From Allacma fusca (Eukaryota > Arthropoda > Collembola > Symphypleona > Sminthuridae), in assembly GCA_947179485.1 (NCBI GenBank), contig OX359247.1, positions 37,300,801-37,364,800 of the forward strand: DNA of 64,000 bases, given 5' to 3'. The position numbers were made by a program, and so were the translations under genes. A model generated the notes under the pieces. The model was not told the DNA's origin, made no database searches, and worked only from the letters and a program-made list of their open reading frames with translations. Positions within the stretch are counted from its first letter, which is position 1. The number at the start of each line of letters is the position of its first letter. Below, piece after piece: positions 9,372-20,307 of the stretch.

Positions 9372-10521
9372 ATTATATATTGTTATCTATAAAAATTTCA
9401 TTCAAATAGAAAAAGAAGGATGTTAAAAATAATTCGAAATTATTATTATTAAATATTTTTACATTTTATGGATTTGAGTTTCAAATTCACGCGCTCTTTT
9501 TGTATTTTTGCTGAGCCAGCAATAGCTTGCTAAATAAAGTATAGCAATTATTTTAAAATTATAAAATTATAAAGCATTACACCATAGCAAGGGCGGCGAT
9601 ATTACACGGGCAGCCGTCCACCACCAAGACGGCCCACTCTTAATAATCAAGAACCTAAGTATGTTTACATTTTTAGTAAATAATAAATTTTTGTAATCCA
9701 TGTTTGAATGTTTCACCTCCACGTGAACAAAATCTCCAATAAGTAGCCTACACTTAGTTAGTGTATATACTTGACGGATTCATTTTACCATACAAATAAA
9801 TAACCCACTCGATTTACAAAATAATTCGTCACTGGTGCTCGAGTTTATCGAGCCATTTGCTGTCATGAATATACTGAAATTACAATACAGGAAGACTGAA
9901 AATAGTTACAGCCTTTATTCTATTTTATTCTATTTTGTTGAAACGCGTCTTTTCCTAGAATCTAAGCGTTCATTCCAAAACTTCCTGACCAGGTCGACAA
10001 ATTTTAGTAAGGTTGTCCTGCATAATGCCTATGAACTATGATAATTTCAAAGCAAGGCTGGCTGACAAATATTTGGTCTGCTTAAATAGTTTAATTTACC
10101 GTTTAGAAGCCCCATATCGTTGGCTAAATTCTAAAAAGGACAATTTTCATTGGAGATCCCATTTAAAAAGCATAGGTTACAAAATGAAAATGATACCTTT
10201 TAAAATTTATCCAACGATATATAGCCTTTATTTATCACATTTAATTATTTTAAAAAGTATTTATACCCAACATCGGATTAATTTAAAAACAATTCTCAAA
10301 TATTTTTTGTCAACCAACCTACAGGCATCCTAACGTAATTTAAAAAACAGCTGATCCGATATTGACCCGCATTTGTGCTATCGATGCTAACATACTTAAA
10401 TTGGATGAGCTTATTTTTGTTGATTGGTTATAAAGCTCCATGTCAGTTTCCATACGATTTTTGTTTATTGTCACAAGGTCACAACACATAAAGCCACTCC
10501 AGCAATGAAGTTAGTATAAAT
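9372..10521. other. Non-coding, Helitron-derived then AT-rich
   Basis: One more copy of the 75-bp Helitron module lies at about 9575-9645. The remainder is AT-rich. Two short open frames at 9835-10041 and 10013-10333 show no recognisable motif and I do not call them genes. The gypsy insertion begins at 10526. Confidence 0.5.
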
Positions 10522-10525
10522 AGAT

Positions 10526-11764
10526 TGTAATGAACCGCCCTGGTTATTACCTGTGCTAAGTAATAAAGGCAGGATCAAATACAAAAATACTGGGAATAAA
10601 CTCTTTATATTTATTCAATATAACCCAGAATAGAATTAATTAAAGATCCAGATACAATTTTACCGTGAGGTAGAACACAATTCTTAATATATTAGACGAC
10701 GGACGTCTCCCCTAGGCTACTATATCGCTCCAATTACGTAACTAATGCTCACTTAAATTAATTATAGAGATCAATAACAACTTGAGATCACTCTAGGTGG
10801 TAGCCTTACAATATTAACAATAATCCATAAGTAAATGGCGCTACAATGCGTTACGGACTCATATAATGTCATATAACATACGTATATATACTGGTGGGGT
10901 ATTTGGGGTGATGGTCTGTTTTACCCCTGGAAGTAATTTCCCTGGAAGAAGTGTCCCGGCCTATAGCCTATTTATCCCTACAGGACAGCTCTGCTCTGCG
11001 CCTCTAACCGAGAGCGTAGAACCTCTCCAGAGCTTCAATACCCTACCCTTATAGCACGGGAAAGATGGTGCTATAAGCTAATATACGCCTTGGAAGTGGG
11101 CAAGGACTTATACGCCACACAACCGTGAGAATATAGGCATATACGTATAGTACAGAATTATTTATTTAATTTAAGATAGCATCAAACACAAGGAAATGCA
11201 TATGTATCTTAAATATAGCATAAGCTAATATTTAAGGCTACAATATGAAAGAATAAATAAGGTAGGTAGAATATTATGCCCAATTATGTACCCATATAAT
11301 TACCTCTACGAGAGTAAGTCTATAGGACTAGGCAGTGGAAGTACCGTGATCTGAAAGTACAAAAAACAAGATAGGTAGGTGCGCGTCTCAGTGTCCTATC
11401 AAACGGCATCCTATAATAAAATAATAGGGGAGAAATTATAGAAGGGTTCTTACCAGAATGAGTAGGAATATGATGCCAACAGTCAGATATGTAGCTGGGG
11501 CAGGCACATGTGAAAAGAGAATTGGTCTGGAGGTGATATGAGCGTGGGACTGACAAGAAATACGATAGGGTTATGAGGAAGACGTGTGTGAGAGAGAGAG
11601 AAGAGTGTGTTGGGGTAGCTCCGCCTCCGCGGGAAGTTAAATTAGTGGTCTGAGTAACGTGGGGGTGAGAGAGTGTGTATAGTATAGGGCCAGGGATTTC
11701 CAGTACGGTAAATACTTTTAATTTATTTGTATAGATATTTATAATTATTACAGCAATTATAACA
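10526..11764 (-). repeat. Gypsy 3' LTR
   Basis: Begins TGTAATGAACC and ends TTATAACA in plus orientation. It is the same length as the right LTR. Differences seen are G/A early in the LTR, A/T before ATGGCGC, G/A in TTCCCTGRAAG, and G/T in GAGTAACKTGG. Confidence 0.95.
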
Positions 11765-11776
11765 AATCTCCCCTTT
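11765..11776 (-). other. Gypsy polypurine tract
   Basis: The minus strand reads AAAGGGGAGATT immediately before the 3' LTR. This is the position and composition expected of the primer for plus-strand DNA synthesis. Confidence 0.7.
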
Positions 11777-12197
11777 AATCTGGATTGACACAACGGTGAA
11801 AGAGAGATTAACAGAGAATATATACATGGAACGAACACACGATATTATATTAGGCATCATAAATCAGTCTTATGATTAATCACAATGACATTAGAGCAGC
11901 ATAGGATTACTGGACTTTAGATCGAATACAATAAGCATTTGGTTAATAATATTCAGTATCAGTCTTTATAGTGAACACGATAAACAATTCAGACCAATGA
12001 TTATACTTTTGGAATGAGAACACACAATATAAGGGGATATAATAACATTTAGCCAAACATAACACACTAATAGAGATAACAATGATTCATCATAGCACAT
12101 ATTATCACTGGATACATACTTAGTCATGGATATGTAAGATTAAGTGACTAGACTTATTTACAATTGAGAGAGCAGTGAGATTCTAGAATTTTCAACA
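11777..12197. other. Gypsy 3' untranslated segment
   Basis: About 420 bp between the end of ORF3 and the polypurine tract, AT-rich, with no ORF or repeat seen. Confidence 0.5.
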
Positions 12198-13661
12198 CTA
12201 CTCATGAACAGGTGAGCTAGACTCAACGATGAAGGTTGCGAGGCACATTTGGAGATCAGTCTTAGGTATCTCAGTCTGTTGGAACCACTTACAAAACTCG
12301 ACTGCTTTGCGGTCACAATCATCTAGGTTAAAGTCATAAACACCAGCGAAGAAATTGACGGCTTCAGCATGAAGATCCACTTCCACTGGAGGCTTCTGAC
12401 TGGGCGAACTAGCACTAAGGGTCAGGGAGGGACACGTATTAGTAGTGGAGTGATGAGACTCATGTGGGGGTGATGTGGAGAGCATGGGAACACTGGGAGT
12501 ATGAGTATCCTCACATCCAAGGTCGGTTGGGTCGTCCACATCGTCCCCGGTACTACTAGACGAGCTTGGCCCACTGGACGAGTTCGAATCCTCACTGATG
12601 GAAATGATTTCACTCGTACTTGGCGTCTGCTTCCCACATCTCAGGTCTGGGCTCACACAGGAGTCCTCATTGGAAAGACCGAAGAGTTCGTCCATTATAG
12701 ATAGGGCCGAGGGAATGATGGGTGGGGTTGGTGCACGTTTGGTGACGCTGTATTCGAGATTGGGCAAGCTGCGTTTAGAATTGGGCGAACGTCGGAAAGC
12801 TCTGGGGTCGACGCCATGGTGATCATCCCCGGGAATACAAATCGGGGCATCTCGTAAGGAGTCCTCCGGGCGTGAATGAGCTGGGTAATATGGTATTGGG
12901 CATTGTAGCAGGGGAAGATCCCATCGAGTACCTTTACTGATTATAGGAGCAGCTGAAGATCTGACAGGTGGGTCGAACAAGGGACCACAAGTTGATGATT
13001 CGGTTTCGAGGTCAGTACGGCTACGTTGATCAAGACGCTGATAAAAACTGGTCTGCCGGAGGGCTTGCTTTGTTATGTCGGATCGTCTAGCCTTTATACC
13101 ATCGACATACAGGATTGGTATTTGGCCAGCGGCGGGAGTCATTTGATGTCGAACCGCTTTGCCATTTAGGTGACACAGGCTCCCAGAGTCTCTAGATGAA
13201 GGGGCGGTGGAGGTACCTGGGAGTCGACCATTCTGACATAGGGTCGGGGCCAAAACAGATATAATCTGGAACACATGGTCCACACTTATCCCTTTGGCAG
13301 GGGGTGGTTGGTAACGAGGTAAAGGCAAGACCCGAGTTTCAGGTTCCGGGTGTCGGGGAATGTGAAACGTTCTGAAGCTGGACCCCCAATGAGTTCGTAT
13401 GGTCACCTGAACTTGGGAGGGTGACCAAATATGCTGTCCGATCTCAGACAAGGAGGAACAGTCAATCTCTCCGGGTGGATCCGTAGCAATGGCTAAAGTC
13501 CGGGAGTTTCCCAGTTCCCCGGAAACGGGTGTTATGTCCGTGGAGAGGGACGGTTCGGTCTGGATCGAGGTTCCGGTCCAGTAGTGGTTGAGCCGGAACG
13601 ACTTGGGGACACTCAACTTCTTTACTGGAGGTAGTTTCTTCCCCTGCAGCCACTCGAACGT
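12198..13661 (-). CDS. Gypsy ORF3, unknown accessory protein
   Basis: Open frame of about 490 codons after pol, overlapping its last 200 nt in the +1 frame. I do not recognise the protein. The first ATG is about 174 codons in; from 13661 the frame is open with TTG but no ATG, so expression by splicing (as for env in some gypsy-group elements) or fusion is possible. There is no obvious signal peptide or membrane anchor, which argues against a normal envelope protein. The N-terminal two thirds is Pro/Arg-rich. A Ser/Asp/Glu-rich stretch follows (EDSNSSSGPSSSSSTGDD). The C-terminal 60 residues look folded and acidic (VNFFAGVYDFNLDDCDRKAV). The reading frame is long and uninterrupted. Confidence 0.6.
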   Translation of the reverse strand, partial: TFEWLQGKKLPPVKKLSVPKSFRLNHYWTGTSIQTEPSLSTDITPVSGELGNSRTLAIATDPPGEIDCSSLSEIGQHIWSPSQVQVTIRTHWGSSFRTFHIPRHPEPETRVLPLPRYQPPPAKGISVDHVFQIISVLAPTLCQNGRLPGTSTAPSSRDSGSLCHLNGKAVRHQMTPAAGQIPILYVDGIKARRSDITKQALRQTSFYQRLDQRSRTDLETESSTCGPLFDPPVRSSAAPIISKGTRWDLPLLQCPIPYYPAHSRPEDSLRDAPICIPGDDHHGVDPRAFRRSPNSKRSLPNLEYSVTKRAPTPPIIPSALSIMDELFGLSNEDSCVSPDLRCGKQTPSTSEIISISEDSNSSSGPSSSSSTGDDVDDPTDLGCEDTHTPSVPMLSTSPPHESHHSTTNTCPSLTLSASSPSQKPPVEVDLHAEAVNFFAGVYDFNLDDCDRKAVEFCKWFQQTEIPKTDLQMCLATFIVESSSPVHE

Positions 13662-16600
13662 CTAGAAGTTCTTCAGGTATGTTGGAGGGTTGGTGCAGAA
13701 TGCTTCGGCGTCCGTCGTATTGAGATGGTAGTGGCTCATGGACAAGTCGGGCAGACCCTTCGGACCGTACCTGTGTCTCATTAGTTGTTGTTGCAACTTG
13801 GCGGTGTCCTCCGGAGTTGGCATTATGCTGAGGGTCAGGGTCGGTAAAGGCTCGGAGCGAGGGTCGGACGATCGGACTGGCCCAGGTGACGGATTCTGTG
13901 GGCACAAGGGTGGTTGCAGAAGCGGAGACATTAGCGAGGGAAGTGGTCCCTGTTGGTGGAGCGGGTTCCGGACTAGATGGCGGGGGTGGTTGAATCGAGG
14001 TCGATTCAGGGCTTGAAAATGGACGGGGGCCCAAGGCCGGGTCGGCTGATTCGGGGTGGGTAGCAGTGGCCTCATCTTGTCTGATCTCTATTCGTCTCTG
14101 GTCCGGATCTACATAAGAATCAGAGGGACAGGGTTTTAGTTCACATACATGATATACATTGCTAATGTTCGACTGACGGGTCGTGGGGGTATCAAGTTCA
14201 ACGATGTTGTTCGTTATGAGGGACTTAATAGTATAAGGGCCGTCGTATCGTGGGGCTAGGCTAGCGGTAAAACCTTTGCTAGCGTTAGAAAGGAGATGAG
14301 TCTGTAACATATATGAGTCGCCGACCTTATAAGATACCTTAGAGTGTCTCTCATTGTAATACCTTTGATATTGTTCCTGAGCAGCTATGATATTCTCCTT
14401 AGCAATAGTACGAATTAAGGCCATGCGTTCAGCGAAATTATTCCTAGAGCTAATGCCGGGTAATTGTAAGTTCAGAGAGTTATCGTATGGAGTTCTCAAC
14501 TCATGGCCAAAGTTTAGATACGCGGGGGTAAACTGCTTAGACTCATTAACGTGAGAGTGTATGGCGAGAGCGATTTCCTTGACACATTTGTCCCAGTCTT
14601 TCATTCGCTCGGTGGTACTAATGATTATTGTCTTAATAGTCTTATTGTAAGCTTCTACTGCGTTGCTCTGAGGGTGAAAAGCAGTAGTATGGATGACTTT
14701 GATGTTTAGGTCGGAACAGAAACGTAAATATTGGTGAGACGTGAATTGGCTACCCCTGTCTGACATTAGCGCTTTGGGTAATCCCCAGCGGCAAAATACT
14801 TCCCATAGTCTAGTTATGACTTGGTTAGTGGTTGACGATCTAATTGGGAAGATTTCTACCCACTTGGAGAAATAATCGAGGACAACAAAGATATACTTAT
14901 TTTGCTGACCAGAGGTAGTGTATGGGCCCATGATATCGATACTTAAAAGTTCCCAGGGCGCGTCAGCAATCGGAGAGGTAGCAAAACCTGCGGGTGACTT
15001 TCGAGGTATCTTAGTTTGCTGGCACGCGGTACAATGAAAAATAAACTTAGTGACGTCCCTACGAAGGGATCGCCAATAGCAGCGGTCCTCAATTGCTTTG
15101 TAGGTCTTACGGATACCAAAGTGGCCGGAAATTGGACTGGAGTGAAAGATTTCAAGAGTCTTGGATCGTAAGGATACGGGAACCCAAACTTTCCAAAACC
15201 TTTGTTCACTTTCCCAGGGTTTTCCCCGAGGTCCTACATACTTCATTAGAAGACCATTATGCAGAATCGCATCTTTGGCCAACTTGGAGACCCGCTGAAT
15301 TAAGGTAGGTTTGGTGGGGAGGGATTTATCAAGAAGATACGCATAAACTAACCCTAGTTCCCGACAGTTCTTTTGTTCAGTCAGCATAGTAGATGGGGGT
15401 ATAGACTGGCTGGAACGTATATAATAAAGTTCAGAACAGCGAGATAGTGCGTCAGCGACGACGTTTGATTTCCCTTTCCTATAGACTATATTGAAATCAT
15501 GTCCCATAAGCTCCAATCTCCACCGACCTAATCTTCCTGTTGGTTCCTTCAATTTCATTACCCAAGTCAGGGCTTGATGATCAGTCTCGATGGTGAAATG
15601 GGTGAACTCAATATAACCCAGGAACTTTCTGACTGCCCATATGACGGCGAGACATTCTATTTCACTAGCGCTGTACCGGGTCTCTGCATCTTTAAGAAGT
15701 CGGCTAATGAACCTAACAGGGTGGATTACTCCTAAGTGTTCTTGTTGAAGAACTGCGCCAATACCTGTGGCGCTACCATCGGTCGTTATAATAAAGGGCT
15801 TGCGGAGATCAGGTAGATAGAGCTGCGTGATCTCAGTTATGGATGAGGTGAGCTTCTTGAAAGCTTCTTGTTGGGGGGCTCCCCAAAAGAACGGAGTTTT
15901 AGCTTTCAGGAGGTCAGTGATCGGCTTGGATATGAGGCTATAGTCGGGAATAAATAGTCGGTACCATCCGACAAAACCAACAAATCGTTGGATTGACTTA
16001 ACGGTCGTGGGTGCAGGGAAATTAGAAATCGCCTCAAAGTAGGTTGGGTCAGGGAATATCTTACCCCAAGATAATAAATCCAAGAACCTCAACCTTCTTG
16101 AGACCTATTTGTACCTTGTTGGGGTGAATGGGGAAATGGTTCGTGGCTAGCCGATCTAATAGTTGCTCATAATTATCTAGTAGTACCATGCTATCATTAC
16201 CCTTAGTAATCACATCATCGAAATACGTGGGGCTGTGCGTTTGTTTGAGGTCCCCGAAGACTTTATCCGTAACTCGATGGAAGGAGGAGGGGGCGTTACA
16301 TAGACCGTCTATCAAAGTGACGTTCATATATAAACCCCGAGGGGTAATGAAAGCAGTTTTGACTTGGTCTTCGGACTTAATAGGGATCTGATGGTAGGCT
16401 TTAACTAGATCGGATTTAATAAAAAGAATGCCATCTGCGAGGCTGCAAAGGATCTGATCAATACGGGCGATAGGGTAACTATCCTTAACAGTGACGTCGT
16501 TGAGTTCGGTATAGTCTACGGTGACGCGAAAAGTGCCATCGGACTTAGGACGTATTACTGTATTAAAAGCCCAAGGGCCCGTACATGGCTTAATTAAGCC

Positions 16601-17314
16601 AAACTCTAACCATTCGTCAACAGTCTTGTTAAGAATCTGTTTCTTCGCTTCGTTCATAAACCGAGGTTTTTGATAGACGGGCTTAGCGTTACCGGTGTCT
16701 ACCTCATGCTCAAGGAGAGTGCAAAGACCCGGACGTGCGGAGAAAACATGCCTATACTTGAGTAGCAAGGCTCTGCAGCGGACTTTCTCAGAAGGTGAAA
16801 AGAATTCAGAGCCAGAGAGCTTGTCTACATCTAGCGGAACATCAGTGAACATGCATACCTCATTTCGAAGAGGAAAATTCTCAAAGGCCCATACGACGTC
16901 GTGAAAATCTCTAAAGTGCCAATTATTATTCGGTACTTCTATAACTATTTTGAGAGAAGAAATAAAATCTCTACCTAGGATAACGTCTCTAGGTAAACTT
17001 GGTATGATGAGGAATTTCCGGCTGCATGCTCTGCCGTAAAACTTAAATCGAAGTGAAACTTCCCCAATAGCAGAGCAAGCGCCCTGAGCTAATATAATAG
17101 GGGTATCATGCAATCGAACAAGGGAACGAGACTTAACATTTGAATAAACTTTATTGCTTATGAAACTACAGGTGCTACCTGTATCTAAAAGGCCAGTATA
17201 GGCAGTAGTGAAGAACGCTATATTTACAAGAGGGATATTATTATTGTGAGAGAGAAGCAGTTCGATTGGCCGAGAGTCTGAAAGGAACAGAGCCTCGGCT
17301 ATTGGCCGTTTCCC
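13462..17314 (-). pseudogene. Gypsy pol (PR-RT-RH-IN), one frameshift
   Basis: Pol is entered by -1 frameshift at 17314. Protease has LLDTGSTCSF at about residue 44. RT follows with YFDD at 16225-16214. The frame then breaks in the overlap 16061-16092, where a one-base difference ends the first segment after VEVLGFIILG. The second segment resumes in the conserved SWGKIFPDP block. In this second segment (numbered from 16092) RNase H has TTDGS (105), SEIECLAV, ETDHQALTW and VADALSR. Integrase has the HHCC finger (H317, H324, C354, C357) and the DDE triad (D386 in SIDIMGPY, D445 in SDRGSQF, E480). RYDGPYTI near 630 resembles the GPY/F module. A Pro/Ser-rich tail of about 200 residues ends the ORF. 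The frameshift should abolish a full Pol. Confidence 0.9.
17269..17314 (-). promoter_or_regulatory. Predicted -1 ribosomal frameshift signal, gypsy gag/pol
   Basis: The minus strand reads GGGAAAC at 17314-17308 in exact zero-frame register (AAG GGA AAC) three codons before the gag TAG stop. An 8-nt spacer follows, then a 6-bp stem GCCGAG (17299-17294)/CTCGGC (17274-17269) with a 19-nt loop. Slipping back one base enters the pol frame immediately after its upstream TAA. Heptamer, register and spacing all match the known X XXY YYZ rule. Confidence 0.75.
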
Positions 17315-18573
17315 TTAAGAGTAGGACATTGAGATTTGTAGTGGCCGGTCTTGTTGCATTTGTAACAAGTAATAGTGCTCATATCAACCGGTCGTTTAGG
17401 GGAAGGGCTACGACTCGGCTGAGGTCGGCCCCTTGGCCCAGGGCTAGGAGAGCGGTGATTGCTTTCACGGGAACTTGACCGAATAGGGTTCCCGGATGCA
17501 TTCCGAGAATGGTCTCGAGATCGATCCCGAGATCTATCCCTAGAAGCGTGGTTAGATCCAGAGTTATGAAAATATCGGAACGGATCAATAGCTGGGAATT
17601 TCAACTTGAGATCAGCCTCGGTAGGTTGACCAGGGGTGGTCAAGTGTGATTCGATACCGGTGGTCTTAAGTGAGCGGGCAGGAACCCAAGCACATGACGG
17701 CTCTAAAGATTGGTCAGATTCTCGGGGAAGCTTATAGTCCCGAGTATGCTTGATCTGCTCCTGTATGACATGAGCAAGCTCACGCATGGTGCGAAAGGTG
17801 CGGTTCATGACGTAAAATCTATACTCGGGGTGCATGAGAGAAATTATCTTGGCTACTTTAGTGTCGTCAGTAGCAGTGGGCTCTAGGCGCATATAATAGC
17901 AATTGATAGCCTGTATGAACGAGGTAAGGGGCTCATCAGGGCCCTGATAACGCTCGTCGAGCTCTTTCCGTAATTCTACGGAGTAGCCCACGGCTTGGAA
18001 CTCTCGTCTAATCGCTATTATAAAAGCGTCTAATGAACCCAACGGTCCTAAGAATTTAAGCCAACGCTAGGCAGGACCATCGAGAGATAGTGGCAGAACT
18101 TTAGCGAGCATGTCTGCATCGGAATATCCAACTGCAATTTGATAGCGCTCTAGCTCCTCGATATAATCAAAGGGAGTCTTACGATCAGCGGCTCCACTGT
18201 ATTTGGGAATCTTAATATCGCAGGTGCGCAGGAGCGGGGAGACTCTGTCAACCTGAGGTTGAGCGGCATGAGCTCCCGCAGCTTGGGCTTGGCCCCGATT
18301 GGCTGCAGCGGCAGCAGCATTAGCAGCATTAGATGCGGCTGCGGATGCAGCAGTAGCTCTGGCTAATTCTTGGCGGAGCTGCTCGATGCGTAATTGATTT
18401 TCCGCATTAAGTCTGTCGGACAAAAGTGTCCAAAACGGAGCATGCATGTCCGCGTTCATAAACTGCTGCATAATAGATTCAGTAATAGCATATAGAGTAA
18501 TGGGGATACCTTCTTCCTGACCGCTTGCCCCTTCAGCTTCAGGCTGGGCATTTCTCCTACCATGTCCTGACAT
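17299..18573 (-). pseudogene. Gypsy gag with premature TAG
   Basis: Structural protein that packages element RNA. It starts at ATG 18573 (MSGHGRRNAQ). A helical Ala-rich region (LRQELARATAASAAASNAA) precedes the capsid-like segment. After LPLSLDGPA there is an in-frame TAG at 18069-18067, and the same frame continues with RWLKFLGPLG. Only one nonsense codon separates the halves, and no frameshift is present. The second half contains an Arg/Ser/Asp tract and one zinc knuckle, CYKCNKTGHYKSQC. Gag ends at TAG 17301-17299. The stop falls in the middle of the capsid homology, so I read it as an inactivating mutation; programmed readthrough is a less likely alternative. Confidence 0.88.
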
Positions 18574-19044
18574 ACTGATTACGTAGGAAAATTCTACAAC
18601 AATAAAGTAAACTGCTAGGCTACAACCTGTGAAGGAGAGCCAATCAGACTAACTTAACTAAATCAGCAATCAAAGCCTGAATGACTACTATACCGTAGTG
18701 CAGCCGTGAGGAAGCAACTACAAAAATCCAACGTCCAGGGTTCTCGTGAGAGGTGTGGACAAAATCCTATCTCTTCCTGCAAGCAAGAGATGGCCCCACA
18801 ATCTATAGCCCTGACGAAAACTACGTGAGATAGTACTCGCTAGGTGGCCGTGCTAAGATAGCGGACTATATTAACCCTACTTGTGAAAGTAGCTAGCCTA
18901 ATAATTAACCCTACTAGACTAAGATAAATAAAATAATTAACCTAACCCTTTAACTAGGTCCTACTTAAGTAGGAGTAGCAAAAGAAGTTCTAAATCTAAT
19001 TAATCTATCTGCGAGATAGAAAATAGCACAGAAAAATTAACTCT
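18574..19044. other. Gypsy 5' leader
   Basis: About 470 bp between primer-binding site and gag start; no ORF. It would hold the packaging signal and the RNA leader. Confidence 0.5.
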
Positions 19045-19062
19045 ATCCTGGCAGGATCGCCA
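19045..19062 (-). other. Gypsy tRNA primer-binding site
   Basis: Two bases inside the 5' LTR the minus strand reads TGGCGATCCTGCCAGGA, starting with the TGG that pairs with tRNA CCA. From memory the complement matches the 3' end of an arthropod tRNA-Arg; the tRNA identity is unverified. Confidence 0.75.
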
Positions 19063-19064
19063 CT

Positions 19065-20303
19065 TGTAATGAACCACCCTGGTTATTACCTGTGCTAAGT
19101 AATAAAGGCAGGATCAAATACAAAAATACTGGGAATAAACTCTTTATATTTATTCAATATAACCCAGAATAGAATTAATTAAAGATCCAGATACAATTTT
19201 ACCGTGAGGTAGAACACAATTCTTAATATATTAGACGACGGACGTCTCCCCTAGGCTACTATATCGCTCCAATTACGTAACTAATGCTCACTTAAATTAA
19301 TTATAGAGATCAATAACAACTTGAGATCACTCTAGGTGGTAGCCTTACAATATTAACAATAATCCATAAGTATATGGCGCTACAATGCGTTACGGACTCA
19401 TATAATGTCATATAACATACGTATATATACTGGTGGGGTATTTGGGGTGATGGTCTGTTTTACCCCTGGAAGTAATTTCCCTGAAAGAAGTGTCCCGGCC
19501 TATAGCCTATTTATCCCTACAGGACAGCTCTGCTCTGCGCCTCTAACCGAGAGCGTAGAACCTCTCCAGAGCTTCAATACCCTACCCTTATAGCACGGGA
19601 AAGATGGTGCTATAAGCTAATATACGCCTTGGAAGTGGGCAAGGACTTATACGCCACACAACCGTGAGAATATAGGCATATACGTATAGTACAGAATTAT
19701 TTATTTAATTTAAGATAGCATCAAACACAAGGAAATGCATATGTATCTTAAATATAGCATAAGCTAATATTTAAGGCTACAATATGAAAGAATAAATAAG
19801 GTAGGTAGAATATTATGCCCAATTATGTACCCATATAATTACCTCTACGAGAGTAAGTCTATAGGACTAGGCAGTGGAAGTACCGTGATCTGAAAGTACA
19901 AAAAACAAGATAGGTAGGTGCGCGTCTCAGTGTCCTATCAAACGGCATCCTATAATAAAATAATAGGGGAGAAATTATAGAAGGGTTCTTACCAGAATGA
20001 GTAGGAATATGATGCCAACAGTCAGATATGTAGCTGGGGCAGGCACATGTGAAAAGAGAATTGGTCTGGAGGTGATATGAGCGTGGGACTGACAAGAAAT
20101 ACGATAGGGTTATGAGGAAGACGTGTGTGAGAGAGAGAGAAGAGTGTGTTGGGGTAGCTCCGCCTCCGCGGGAAGTTAAATTAGTGGTCTGAGTAACTTG
20201 GGGGTGAGAGAGTGTGTATAGTATAGGGCCAGGGATTTCCAGTACGGTAAATACTTTTAATTTATTTGTATAGATATTTATAATTATTACAGCAATTATA
20301 ACA
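19065..20303 (-). repeat. Gypsy 5' LTR
   Basis: 1239 bp, TG...CA, same length as the 3' LTR and differing at four sites by eye. It carries the element promoter for leftward transcription; a GAGAGAGAGAGA tract lies at about 20129-20140. Confidence 0.95.
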
Positions 20304-20307
20304 AGAT

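Larger units (their letters stand above)
10526..20303 (-). mobile_element. Ty3/gypsy LTR retrotransposon (complete structure, mutated ORFs)
   Basis: 9778-bp element transcribed leftward. It has two 1239-bp LTRs (TG...CA), a primer site, a polypurine tract, gag with a CCHC knuckle, and pol in the order protease, RT, RNase H, integrase, which is diagnostic for Ty3/gypsy. A third ORF lies between pol and the 3' LTR. The insertion is flanked by the perfect 4-bp target duplication AGAT (10522-10525 and 20304-20307). By eye the LTRs differ at only four positions with no indels, so the insertion is recent. Even so, gag has an in-frame TAG and RT a frameshift, so this copy looks non-autonomous. Confidence 0.95.

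Noticed and set aside
9835..10333. Two overlapping short ORFs
   Set aside because: No domain, no splice or regulatory context, AT-rich composition; unlikely to be genes.
10866..11838. ORFs of 62 and 172 codons in the LTRs and just inside them
   Set aside because: They fall in LTR sequence (one is repeated in both LTRs at 10866 and 19405) and show no coding features.
12198..13661. Reading ORF3 of the gypsy element as an envelope gene
   Set aside because: No signal peptide, furin-like site or membrane-spanning segment seen; kept as unknown.
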